Shown piece by piece: positions 27,169 through 35,419 of a stretch of DNA of 48,885 nucleotides (its first letter is position 1; the number at the start of each line of letters is the position of its first letter). The stretch is taken from contig DASPNP010000081.1 in the NCBI GenBank assembly GCA_035626475.1, positions 1 to 48,885 on the forward strand, written 5' to 3'. The position numbers and the translations under genes were made by a program. The DNA comes from DASPKT01 sp035626475. Lineage in GTDB: Bacteria > Pseudomonadota > Alphaproteobacteria > Azospirillales > Azospirillaceae. The notes beneath the pieces were generated by a model. It saw nothing but the letters and a program-made list of their open reading frames with translations, made no database searches and was not told the origin of the DNA.

Positions 27169-29358
27169 GTGGAATTGGTGGCTTTGGCGGAAGACAGGCG
27201 GGGAGGGGACGACGCGGCATGCGCGCTCCTGCGCATGCGCCTGGAAGGCTATCACCGCAGCCTGCCGGGCGTGCTGGCCGGCAACGTGCTCGCCGGCCTG
27301 ATCCTGGCCGCCACCGTGTGGCAGGCGGCCGGGCCGCTGCGCGTTGTCCCGTTCCTGGCCGGCATCCTGCTGGTCTCGGCGATCCGGCTGGTCCAGCTCC
27401 GGTCCTTCCAGCCCGGTGCCAACGACCTGGCGTCCCTGCGCCGCCGGGCCTGCGTCGGCGCCGCGGCCGCCGGCATCATCTGGGGCTATGCCGCCCTGGC
27501 GCTCTGGGTTCCCGGCAACATCGCGCTGCAGGCGCTGCTGCTGCTGATCGTCAGCGTCATGGGCACCGCCTCGGCGGCGACGCTGTCGCACTATCTGCCG
27601 GCCTATTATCTCTCGCTGATGCCCTGCATGCCGCTGGCGGCCTGGCGGGCCTTGTCCGAAGGGGGCGAGTTCGGCATCGCCGGCGGCGGCACCGTGCTGC
27701 TGCTGGCGCTGGTGATCGCCCTGCTGGCCCGCGGCATCGGCCGGGCCTACGACGCCTCCTACCGGCTGCAGCTGCGCAACGAGGGGCTGGTGGCGGAGCT
27801 GCGGCAGCAGGCGGCGCTGCTGGAGCGGTCGGTGGAGCAGGCCGAGGTCGCCGCCCGCGCCAAGGCGGAGTTCCTGGCGACCGTCAGCCACGAGATCCGC
27901 ACTCCGGCCAACGCCATCCTCGGCGGCATCGAGATCCTGGGCGCCACGCCGCTGGACGCCCGCCAGAAGCAGACGGTCGGCGTCATCGGCAAGGCCGGCG
28001 AGTCGCTGGTGGCCCTGCTGGACGACATCCTGGACATCACCCGGATCGAGGCGGGTCACCTCTCCCTGCAATCGATCGGCTTCGACCTGAAGGAGCGGCT
28101 GCAGGACGTGGTGGAGGTCATGACGCCCAAGGCCGCCGAGAAGGGTCTGGCGATCGCTCTGGCCGTCGGGCCCGGGGTGCCGGCGCATGTCCGCGGCGAC
28201 CCGGCACGGCTGCGCCAGATCCTGCTGAACCTGGTCGGCAACGCCGTGAAGTTCACCCAGGTCGGCGGCGTCACCGTCACCGCCGCCAAGGTGGGAGAGG
28301 AGGCGGACGGCCGGGCGCGGGTGCGGCTCAGCGTCATCGATAGCGGCATCGGCATCCCGCCCGACCGGCAGTCCACCATCTTCGACGCGTTCCAGCAGGC
28401 GGACGGCTCCATCGGCCGGCGCTACGGCGGCGCCGGGCTGGGCCTCGCCATCTGCAAGCGCCTGGTCGACGCCATGGGCGGCACCATCGGCGTGTCCAGC
28501 ATGCTGGGCCGCGGCTGCACCTTCACTGTCGAGCTGCCGCTGGAACCGGTCGCGGCGCCCGCCCCGGTTCAGGACCCGGCCGACGCGCTGCCGACCTGGA
28601 CCCGCCGTCCGGTGCTGCTGCTGGTGGAGGACGAGGCCATCAACCGCTTCGTCGCCGTCAATCTGCTGGAGCGGCACGGCTTCACCATCGTCTCGGCGGC
28701 GACCGGGCAGGAGGCGCTGGACCTTCTGGGAACCACCGGCGTCGAGGCGGTGCTGATGGACATCGGCCTGCCCGAGATGGACGGGTTCGAGACGACCCGG
28801 CGCATCCGCGCGCTGCCCGGACCCCAATCCGGGCTGCCCGTCATCGCGCTCACCGCCAACGTCATGCCGGAGACCATGGCGAAGTGCACCGAGGCCGGCA
28901 TGGACGGGTTCGCCTCCAAGCCGATCAAGCTGCCGGTGCTGCTGCGCCTGCTGGCCGCCCACATCGCGCCCGACGGCGAGGGGCCCGCCGCCGTGGACGC
29001 CGAACCGACGCGGCTGGAGAGCCTGCGCCGCGACCTGGGCGAGGACATCGCCGAGATGATGCGGCTGCAGGCGCTGAAGGCGGTGCGGGAGGGGCGCGCC
29101 GAGCTGGCCGACGCCTGGAGCAAGCGGGCGCGCCGCCGCGTCGGCGAGGTCGCCCACCGGCTGGCGGGCGCCCTGGACGTAGTCGGGCTGACCGAGGCGG
29201 CGGAGGAGGGACGCCGGCTGGAGCGCGCCACCGATCAGCGCGGCCTCGCCGACATCGGCCCGGCCGTGCTGCTGTTCGACCGCTACCTGGCGGGCGCGCT
29301 GGAGCGGCTATCCACGCCGTCCGCCGAGGCCCGGGAAAAGGCGCCGGCGGCGGAGTAG
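27169..29358 (+). CDS. Six-TM hybrid sensor histidine kinase with receiver and HPt-like domain
   Basis: This 729-residue inner-membrane kinase has six hydrophobic helices within residues 31-200 and no obvious periplasmic domain. A short coiled coil (about 205-232) follows. The H-box is FLATVSHEIRTPANAILGG (His241), followed by an ATP-binding domain with NLVGNAVKFT, DSGIGIP and GGAGLGLAI. The receiver domain has its phosphorylatable Asp531 in VLMDIGLPEMDG. The C-terminal helical region has AHRLAGALDVVG (His663), resembling an HPt domain, so a full His-Asp-His relay may be present in one chain. A GTG at 27169 is the best start. The partner regulator is not in the window. Confidence 0.92.
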   Translation: MELVALAEDRRGGDDAACALLRMRLEGYHRSLPGVLAGNVLAGLILAATVWQAAGPLRVVPFLAGILLVSAIRLVQLRSFQPGANDLASLRRRACVGAAAAGIIWGYAALALWVPGNIALQALLLLIVSVMGTASAATLSHYLPAYYLSLMPCMPLAAWRALSEGGEFGIAGGGTVLLLALVIALLARGIGRAYDASYRLQLRNEGLVAELRQQAALLERSVEQAEVAARAKAEFLATVSHEIRTPANAILGGIEILGATPLDARQKQTVGVIGKAGESLVALLDDILDITRIEAGHLSLQSIGFDLKERLQDVVEVMTPKAAEKGLAIALAVGPGVPAHVRGDPARLRQILLNLVGNAVKFTQVGGVTVTAAKVGEEADGRARVRLSVIDSGIGIPPDRQSTIFDAFQQADGSIGRRYGGAGLGLAICKRLVDAMGGTIGVSSMLGRGCTFTVELPLEPVAAPAPVQDPADALPTWTRRPVLLLVEDEAINRFVAVNLLERHGFTIVSAATGQEALDLLGTTGVEAVLMDIGLPEMDGFETTRRIRALPGPQSGLPVIALTANVMPETMAKCTEAGMDGFASKPIKLPVLLRLLAAHIAPDGEGPAAVDAEPTRLESLRRDLGEDIAEMMRLQALKAVREGRAELADAWSKRARRRVGEVAHRLAGALDVVGLTEAAEEGRRLERATDQRGLADIGPAVLLFDRYLAGALERLSTPSAEAREKAPAAE

Positions 29359-29459
29359 CGGTATCCCGTAGGTCGCATGGAGCGCAGCGCAATGCGACAT
29401 GCCCCGGGCGGGGTGTCGCATTGCGGCTCCGCCTCCATGCGACCTACGGGTGCGGTATC
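29358..29459. repeat. Palindrome A copy 3 with flanking 8-bp direct repeats
   Basis: The A palindrome occupies 29365-29450 (CCCGTAGGTCGCATGGAG ... CTCCATGCGACCTACGGG), without B modules. The octamer GCGGTATC occurs immediately on both sides, at 29358-29365 and 29452-29459. It lies in the 106-base gap between the convergent kinase and chemoreceptor genes, and it begins on the last base of the kinase stop codon. Confidence 0.85.
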
Positions 29460-29464
29460 TGTGC

Positions 29465-30868
29465 TCAGACCTTGAAGGCGATGCGCACGCCGCCCCAATG
29501 GCGGCCGCGCACCGTGACCGGGGCGGAGACGTCCTTCATCAGGGCGAACTGCCCGCCGCCCATGTCGCGCCGGTAGGCCTGCAGCAGGAACGGTCGCAGG
29601 TTGCGCCCGGCGGCCAGCCCGACGCGGTCGTTGAAGATGCGGCGGTTGCGGCAGTTGGCGGCGTTCCAGACGGGATCGTCGCCCTGCGGCTGGCTGAACT
29701 TGCGGTTATGCGTCGGCAGATAGCCGTTGCGGTCCACCGCCGCGCAGAACACCACCCGGTTCGACAGCGCCAGCACCGGCTCCTGCAGCTCGGGCAGCAG
29801 CCGGTCGGTCAGCGCCGTGAAGCGGGTCGTCACCTGCTGCGGGTTGCTGCCCGGGACGGGCCGGTAGGACTCGTCGAACAGGTCGGCCTCGGTGACGGTG
29901 CCGGCGGCCAGGGCCTGCTCGAAGGCCTGGGCGATCTCGGCCGCGACCTTCTGCGCCGCGCGGATGTAGGGGGCGTCGTCGGTCTCCACCCCCAGGCCGG
30001 CGGTGGCGCCGATCAGCCGTTCGCTGGCGCCCAGCAGGCTGGCCAGCCGGTCCTTGGCCTGGGTCAGGCTGCCGCTGGACTGCGACAGGCCGCCCGCCAG
30101 GTTCTCGATGCGGGCGTCGACGCTGCCGATGCTGTCGCCGATCTCGGTGGCGGCGCGGTCGATGGCCTCGCCCTCGCGGTCGACCTCGGCCATGGCGCCG
30201 GCGACGGTGCGCATGACCTCGCCGATGCGGTTGGTGTCCTCGCGCACGGCGGTGGCCTTCGCCATGCCGGCGGCGCCCTGGGCGATGAGCTGGCGCGCCT
30301 GCTCGGTCAGGTCCTTCAGCGTGGCGTCGATGTCGGCCGTCGCCTCGGCGGTCTTGTTGGCGAGCGCCTTCACCTCGGTCGCGACCACGGCGAAGCCGCG
30401 CCCGGCCTCGCCGGCCCGGGCCGCCTCGATGGTGGCGTTCAGCGCCAGCAGGTTGGTCTGCTTGGCGATGGCGCTGATCTCGTGCGCGACCTTGCCGACG
30501 CGGGCCAGCGCGTCCTGCAGGCCGGACAGGCGGCTCTCGATGGCGGCGACCGTCTCGGTCAGGCCGCGGATGTCGCCGAGCGCCCGCTCCACCTGGTCGC
30601 GGCTGCTCTCCACCTCGCCGCGGGCGCGGGCGGAGACGGTGCGGGCGGTCTTGGCCGCCGCCACCACCCGCCGGTTGCCCTCGGTGACGCCCCGGGCCTC
30701 GCGCCGCAGCTCCTCGCAGATGCGGGACTGCTCGGCGACGCGGGCGCTCACATCCTCGACATGGCCCGTCACGTCGGCAATCTCGACCCCGAGGCTGCCC
30801 ACGTCGCGCGCGATCTCGGTGATGGCGCCCTCGCGCGCCCCTTCCAGCCTGGTCGCGGCATCGGACAT
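29465..30868 (-). CDS. Soluble methyl-accepting chemotaxis protein with C-terminal sensory region
   Basis: This 467-residue chemoreceptor has no signal peptide or membrane helix, so it should be cytoplasmic. The signalling tip is ISAIAKQTNLLALNATIEAA with RAGEAGRGFAVVATEVKALA, near residues 130-175. The tip lies in the first half of the chain. The long coiled coil continues to about residue 285. It is followed by an alpha/beta region of about 180 residues that ends QFALMKDVSAPVTVRGRHW and GGVRIAFKV, similar to Cache-like modules found in some alphaproteobacterial receptors. The ligand is unknown. It is convergent with the kinase gene and divergent from lpd. Confidence 0.9.
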   Translation of the reverse strand: MSDAATRLEGAREGAITEIARDVGSLGVEIADVTGHVEDVSARVAEQSRICEELRREARGVTEGNRRVVAAAKTARTVSARARGEVESSRDQVERALGDIRGLTETVAAIESRLSGLQDALARVGKVAHEISAIAKQTNLLALNATIEAARAGEAGRGFAVVATEVKALANKTAEATADIDATLKDLTEQARQLIAQGAAGMAKATAVREDTNRIGEVMRTVAGAMAEVDREGEAIDRAATEIGDSIGSVDARIENLAGGLSQSSGSLTQAKDRLASLLGASERLIGATAGLGVETDDAPYIRAAQKVAAEIAQAFEQALAAGTVTEADLFDESYRPVPGSNPQQVTTRFTALTDRLLPELQEPVLALSNRVVFCAAVDRNGYLPTHNRKFSQPQGDDPVWNAANCRNRRIFNDRVGLAAGRNLRPFLLQAYRRDMGGGQFALMKDVSAPVTVRGRHWGGVRIAFKV

Positions 30869-31085
30869 CTTGTTTCTCCCGTCCTGCCCTGAAATTTCAC
30901 GTGTTCTCGCCGGGGGCTTTCCTTTGCCACCCGAATTTTCGATGTAGCTAACATTGTGTTCACGGGAGATTAAAGCGCCATTATTTCGAAGGGCGCCAGG
31001 GCTGCTCTGCTCCTATGCTTTTCGCCGTATGACCCGGCCGAACCGGCTCCGCGCCTGGGGAAGGGCTGGGGCGTGCCGCGACCGG

Positions 31086-31114
31086 TTGCCAGCGCTGGCG
31101 CGGCTTGCCATAAA
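31086..31114 (+). promoter_or_regulatory. Candidate lpd promoter
   Basis: TTGCCA (31086-31091) and CATAAA (31109-31114) are 17 bases apart and end 48 bases before the lpd start. The flanking 30869-31085 sequence holds no coding frame and must also contain the chemoreceptor promoter, which I could not place. Confidence 0.3.
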
Positions 31115-31162
31115 GGCGCCGGTTTGCAAGGGCCCACCCCATATTCAAGGACTGACCTTCCC

Positions 31163-32572
31163 ATGGCGGACACCCAATTCGACCTCGTCGTCATCGGCAG
31201 CGGCCCCGGCGGCTATGTCGCGGCCATCCGCGCGGCCCAGCTGGGCATGCGCACCGCCTGCGTGGAGATGCGCAAGACCCTGGGCGGCACCTGCCTGAAC
31301 ATCGGCTGCATCCCGTCCAAGGCGCTTCTGACCGCCAGCGAGAAGTACGAGGAGGCGCGTCACTCGCTGGCCTCCTTCGGGGTGAAGGTCTCGGGCGTCG
31401 AGCTCGACCTTCCGGCCATGATGAAGCACAAGGACACCGTCGTTAACTCCAACACCGGCGGCGTCGAGTTCCTGTTCAAGAAGAACAAGGTCACGCGCTT
31501 CCACGGCAAGGGCTCGATCGCCGCGCCGGGCCAGGTGACGGTGACCAGGGAGGACGGCTCCACCGAGACCGTCACGACGAAGAACATCCTGATCGCCACC
31601 GGCTCCGACGTGATGCCGCTGCCCGGCATCGCCATCGACGAGAAGCGCATCGTCTCCTCGACCGGCGCCCTGGACCTCGAGACGGTCCCGGGCAAGCTGG
31701 TGGTGATCGGCGGCGGCGTGATCGGGCTGGAGCTGGGCTCGGTCTGGGCGCGCCTGGGCTCGGAAGTGACGGTCGTGGAGTATCTGGACCGCATCCTGCC
31801 CGGCATGGACAACGAGCTGTCCAAGCAGATGCAGCGCATCCTCACCAAGCAGGGGCTGAAGTTCAAGCTGGGCACCAAGGTGACCGGTGCCGACACGTCG
31901 GGCCCGACGGTGAAGCTCGCCATGCAGCCGGCCGCCGGCGGTGCGGACGAGACGGCCGAGGCCGACGTGGTGCTGGTCGCCATCGGCCGCCGCCCCTATA
32001 CCGAGGGGCTGGGCCTGGAGGCCGTGGGCGTTGAGCTGGACGAGCGCCGCCGCGTCAGGACCGACCATCATTTCCGCACCAACGTCCCGGGCATCTGGGC
32101 GATCGGCGACGTCATCGCCGGCCCGATGCTGGCCCACAAGGCCGAGGAGGAGGGCGTGGTCGCGGCCGAGGTGATGGCCGGCCAGTCGGGTCACATCAAC
32201 TACGACGCCATCCCCGGCGTGGTCTACACCTGGCCCGAGGTCGCCGCCGTCGGCCTGACCGAGGAGCAGCTGAAGGCCCAGGGCGTCGCCTACAAGGTCG
32301 GCAAGTTCCCCTTCACCGCCAACGGCCGCGCCCGCGCCCTGCAGGCCACCGACGGCTTCGTGAAGATCCTCGCCGACGCCAAGACCGACAAGGTGCTGGG
32401 CGCCCACATCATCGGCGCCAACGCCGGCGACATGATCGAGGAGCTGGCGCTGGCCATCGAATTCGGCGCCTCGGCCGAGGACATCGCCCGCACCAGCCAC
32501 GCCCACCCGACCCTGACCGAGGCCATCAAGGAAGCGGCCCTGGCGGTGGACGGGCGCGCGCTGCACATCTGA
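31163..32572 (+). CDS. lpdA: Dihydrolipoamide dehydrogenase (E3)
   Basis: This FAD flavoprotein (469 aa) reoxidises the dihydrolipoyl groups of 2-oxo acid dehydrogenase complexes with NAD+. The FAD motif is VIGSGPGGYVAA, and the redox disulfide is C44/C49 in GGTCLNIGCIPSK. The NAD motif is VIGGGVIGLELGSVW, and the catalytic base is His448 in SHAHPTLTE. The start at 31163 follows AAGGA by about 12 bases; the open frame extends upstream but the family N-terminus begins here. It is the last member of the TCA block, separated from sucB by the two sensory genes and with its own terminator. Confidence 0.98.
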   Translation: MADTQFDLVVIGSGPGGYVAAIRAAQLGMRTACVEMRKTLGGTCLNIGCIPSKALLTASEKYEEARHSLASFGVKVSGVELDLPAMMKHKDTVVNSNTGGVEFLFKKNKVTRFHGKGSIAAPGQVTVTREDGSTETVTTKNILIATGSDVMPLPGIAIDEKRIVSSTGALDLETVPGKLVVIGGGVIGLELGSVWARLGSEVTVVEYLDRILPGMDNELSKQMQRILTKQGLKFKLGTKVTGADTSGPTVKLAMQPAAGGADETAEADVVLVAIGRRPYTEGLGLEAVGVELDERRRVRTDHHFRTNVPGIWAIGDVIAGPMLAHKAEEEGVVAAEVMAGQSGHINYDAIPGVVYTWPEVAAVGLTEEQLKAQGVAYKVGKFPFTANGRARALQATDGFVKILADAKTDKVLGAHIIGANAGDMIEELALAIEFGASAEDIARTSHAHPTLTEAIKEAALAVDGRALHI

Positions 32573-32600
32573 CCGCCTTCACCGGCTGAAAGTGGGGGAG

Positions 32601-32633
32601 GGGCGGGTCCGCGAGGGCCCGCCCTTTTCCTTT
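32601..32633 (+). terminator. Terminator after lpdA
   Basis: A 10-bp stem GGGCGGGTCC / GGGCCCGCCC (one G-T wobble) with loop GCGA is followed by TTTTCCTTTT. Confidence 0.92.
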
Positions 32634-32652
32634 TCACATCACGGAGGTTTCC

Positions 32653-33270
32653 ATGGCCAGGCTGCTCGGCAAGCGTTCATCGATCAACGTCCGCAAGGTC
32701 CTCTGGACCGCGCTGGAGGTTGGCGCGCGCCTCGTCCAGGAGGATTGGGGCAGCGGCTTCCGCTCCACCGCCGAGCCCGAATTCCTGGCGCTGAACCCCC
32801 ATGCCATGGTGCCGGTGCTGGTCGATGGCGACGTCGTGCTGTGGGAGTCCAACGCCATCTGCCGCTACCTCGCCGCCAGCCACGGCCGCGCCGACCTGCT
32901 GCCGGGGGCGCCGGCGGAGCGGGCTCGGGTGGAGATGTGGATGGACTGGCAGGCCAGCGACTTCAACAATGCCTGGCGCTACGCCTTCTCCGCGCTGGTC
33001 CGCCACAGCCCCGACCATCAGGACCCGGCTCTCCTGGCCGCGGGCATCGCGCAGTGGAACCGGACGATCGATACCGTCGCCGGCCAGCTGGCGCGCACCG
33101 GCGCGTATATCGCGGGCGACGGCTTCACCCTGGCCGACGTGGTGATCGGCCTGTCGGTGAACCGCTGGCTGAAGACGCCCTTCGAGAAGCCGGTGCCGCC
33201 GGAGATCGCGCGCTACCTGGAACGCCTGTCGGAAAGGCCGGCGTTCCAGGAGGTCGCGTCGGTCGTGTGA
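32653..33270 (+). CDS. Glutathione S-transferase family protein
   Basis: This 205-residue cytosolic GST has an N-terminal thioredoxin-like domain that starts LLGKRSSINVRKVLWTALE. It carries the conserved cis-Pro region HAMVPVLVDGD and the glutathione-binding WESNAICRYLA. The all-helical C-terminal domain ends with GDGFTLADVVIGLSVNRW. A Ser in KRSSINVRK stands where the catalytic Ser/Cys/Tyr is expected. It probably conjugates or reduces electrophiles; the substrate is unknown. GGAGG lies 7 bases before the ATG. The stop is only 10 bases from the end of the convergent peptidoglycan enzyme gene. Confidence 0.93.
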   Translation: MARLLGKRSSINVRKVLWTALEVGARLVQEDWGSGFRSTAEPEFLALNPHAMVPVLVDGDVVLWESNAICRYLAASHGRADLLPGAPAERARVEMWMDWQASDFNNAWRYAFSALVRHSPDHQDPALLAAGIAQWNRTIDTVAGQLARTGAYIAGDGFTLADVVIGLSVNRWLKTPFEKPVPPEIARYLERLSERPAFQEVASVV

Positions 33271-33279
33271 CCCGCCGCC

Positions 33280-34335
33280 TTACGCCACCGGTGCCGGCGC
33301 CGGCACCGTCAGCAGGTTGGTCAGCACCCGGGCCTGGTAGTGGTAGCTGTTGATGCCGCCGCCATTGTAGCGGCGCACGGCGTAGGGCCAGTCGCAGGGG
33401 AACTTGGCGCGGTCCGGCACGCCGTCATAGCTGGCGGTCGAGTAGTACTGCGTCGTCGCCCAGGTGAGCGCGGCGCCGGAGAAGACTGGCCGCCCCGGCC
33501 GGATGGAGACCGTGCCGGCGGCCTGGGCGCAGGCTTGGCAGTCGTTGAAGTAGCGCGGGTCGGACGAGGGGTACTTGCACAGCCGCAGCGGCGCCTTGCC
33601 GGGGAACTCCGCCATGCGGTCGTCGGCGGTGTCGCCGGGGCCGATGACGTGGCTCTCCAGCTTGGCCTCCAGCAGGGTGAACACCATCGCCACGTTGCCG
33701 ACGGGGTCGGCGATGAACTTCGCCATCTCGGCCGCCGTCGGCGGGTGGTGGAACAGCGTGTACTGGCCCAGCCCGTAGCCGCGCGAGGTGACGGCGTAGG
33801 GCGCGGCGGCGTTGTTGCGGTCCAGCCCGACCGTGACGCAGCTGTCGGAATCGTTGGGGCCGGAGGGCACGCGGTAATGCGCCCAGCCGCTCTCCTGCTT
33901 GGTGATGGCCAGGACGAAGGCCGCCGGGGCGACCTTGCTGTCGCAGGATGCCACCGCCTGCAGCGCCTGGGCGTTGGCGGTCCGCGGATCGGGGGCGCTG
34001 GGCAGCTTGGCGAAGGAAGCGTCCGACATCATGTCGTCGAGGCAGGCGGCGAGATTCTGGTCCATCGCGCCGGTCACCGCCGTCACCCGGCCCTTGTTGT
34101 AGGATTTGGGCGCCACCGGCGCGCTGCCGTCACCGCTGGAGGAGGCGCCGCCATTGTTCATCAGGTCGTATTGCAGCGCCTGCACGGCCTGGGCGGTGCC
34201 CGGCCCGAAGGCCCCGTCGACCCCACCGCGCAGGTAACCCAGCACCCGCAGATCGGCCTGAAGCGCCTTCACCAGCGCGGACTGGGCGGCTCCCTGCGCC
34301 AAGGTGAGGCCCGGCTGTTGATAGGTGCGTGGCAT
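33280..34335 (-). CDS. Peptidoglycan-binding protein with lytic transglycosylase-like domain
   Basis: The protein has 351 residues. Residues about 14-58 form a PG_binding_1 module (LVKALQADLRVLGYLRGGVD and FGPGTAQAVQALQ). After a Gly/Ser linker comes a lysozyme-like domain. Its catalytic Glu is in ITKQESGWAHYR, the GLxQ-type loop in SRGYGLGQYT, and the C-terminal YNGGG in AVRRYNGGGINSYHYQ. Several cysteines suggest an oxidising destination, yet no signal peptide or membrane segment is present. It could be released by a specialised system, by lysis, or be a phage-derived endolysin; no phage genes are nearby. Family assignment is from motifs only. Confidence 0.75.
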   Translation of the reverse strand: MPRTYQQPGLTLAQGAAQSALVKALQADLRVLGYLRGGVDGAFGPGTAQAVQALQYDLMNNGGASSSGDGSAPVAPKSYNKGRVTAVTGAMDQNLAACLDDMMSDASFAKLPSAPDPRTANAQALQAVASCDSKVAPAAFVLAITKQESGWAHYRVPSGPNDSDSCVTVGLDRNNAAAPYAVTSRGYGLGQYTLFHHPPTAAEMAKFIADPVGNVAMVFTLLEAKLESHVIGPGDTADDRMAEFPGKAPLRLCKYPSSDPRYFNDCQACAQAAGTVSIRPGRPVFSGAALTWATTQYYSTASYDGVPDRAKFPCDWPYAVRRYNGGGINSYHYQARVLTNLLTVPAPAPVA

Positions 34336-34425
34336 GATCTGTCCCCCGTCTCCGGATTGTCGGAGCGGGACTCTGCCCTATCGATTGTAGCAGTCCAACC
34401 TATTCGCGCGGATAGAGGCCGCTTG

Positions 34426-35415
34426 TCACAGCCACTTGCGGAACTTGAAGTACAGGTAGGGCAGGATCGCCGCCGCCAGCATCATGCAGAGCGCCATCGG
34501 ATAGCCCCAGGGCCATTGCAACTCGGGCATCCACTCGAAGTTCATGCCGTAGATGCTGGCGACCAGGGTCGGCGGCATGAAGATGACCGAGACGACCGAG
34601 AAGATCTTGATGATGCCGTTCTGCTCGATGTTGATCAGCCCCATGGTGGCGTCGAGCATGAAGTCTACCTTGGCCGACAGCACCTCGTCATGCTCCGACA
34701 GGGAGGCGAGGTCGTGGCGCAGCGTGCCCAGCGGCATGACGTAGGCGCCGCCCTCCAGATGCTGGCCCAGGAAGCCCACCAGCCGCTGCAGGCTCAGCAG
34801 CGTCTCGCGCACCTTGAAGGTCAGATCGTGGTTGGCGCCCAGCCGCTCCACCACCAGCTGCAGGTCGGCGCGCGGCCGGTCCTTGCGGCGGTGCGCGTTG
34901 CGGCGGAAGACCCGGCGCGACAGCAGGTCGAGGTCGGCGCCGACGCGCTCCAGCACCTCCGCCGCGCGCTCGACGATGGCCTGCAGCAGCCCCAGCAGCA
35001 CCAGCCGCGCATCCTGCCCACGCACCGGCTGGCGCACGCAGGAGGCGACGTAGAGCGGGAAGGCCTTGGGCTCGGTGTAGCGGACCGTGACCAGGTGCCG
35101 GTCGGACAGGACGAAGGTCACCGGCTCGGCCTGCGGGTCCTCCTCCAGCGCGTTGGCGACCAGCACGGCCGTCATGTAGAGGACGCCCTTCTCCTCGTAG
35201 AGGCGGGAGGAGGCCTCGATGTCCTTCATCTCGTCCCGGGTCGGGATGTCCAGCCGCAGCTTCGCCTCGACCAGATCCTCCTCCTCCTGGGTCGGGCGCA
35301 GCATGTCGATCCAGACGATGTCCGACCAGTCGGCCTCGGGATCGGCGGCCTCCACCGGGCAGACCACCTCGCGCGGCGCCAGGCAGCCGGATCTGAGGGA
35401 GTAGAGGGTCAGCAT
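34426..35415 (-). CDS. corA: CorA family magnesium/divalent cation transporter
   Basis: This is an inner-membrane channel subunit (329 aa) forming homopentamers for Mg2+ (or Co2+/Ni2+) uptake. A large cytosolic domain is followed by two C-terminal helices. The first ends with the selectivity motif GMN (IYGMNFEWMPELQWPWGYP), and the protein closes with a basic tail (YFKFRKWL). The length and topology fit the CorA family. It starts 5 bases after the xerC stop, so it is the last gene of the minus-strand fsa-DUF484-xerC-corA line. Confidence 0.95.
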   Translation of the reverse strand: MLTLYSLRSGCLAPREVVCPVEAADPEADWSDIVWIDMLRPTQEEEDLVEAKLRLDIPTRDEMKDIEASSRLYEEKGVLYMTAVLVANALEEDPQAEPVTFVLSDRHLVTVRYTEPKAFPLYVASCVRQPVRGQDARLVLLGLLQAIVERAAEVLERVGADLDLLSRRVFRRNAHRRKDRPRADLQLVVERLGANHDLTFKVRETLLSLQRLVGFLGQHLEGGAYVMPLGTLRHDLASLSEHDEVLSAKVDFMLDATMGLINIEQNGIIKIFSVVSVIFMPPTLVASIYGMNFEWMPELQWPWGYPMALCMMLAAAILPYLYFKFRKWL

Positions 35416-35419
35416 CGGC

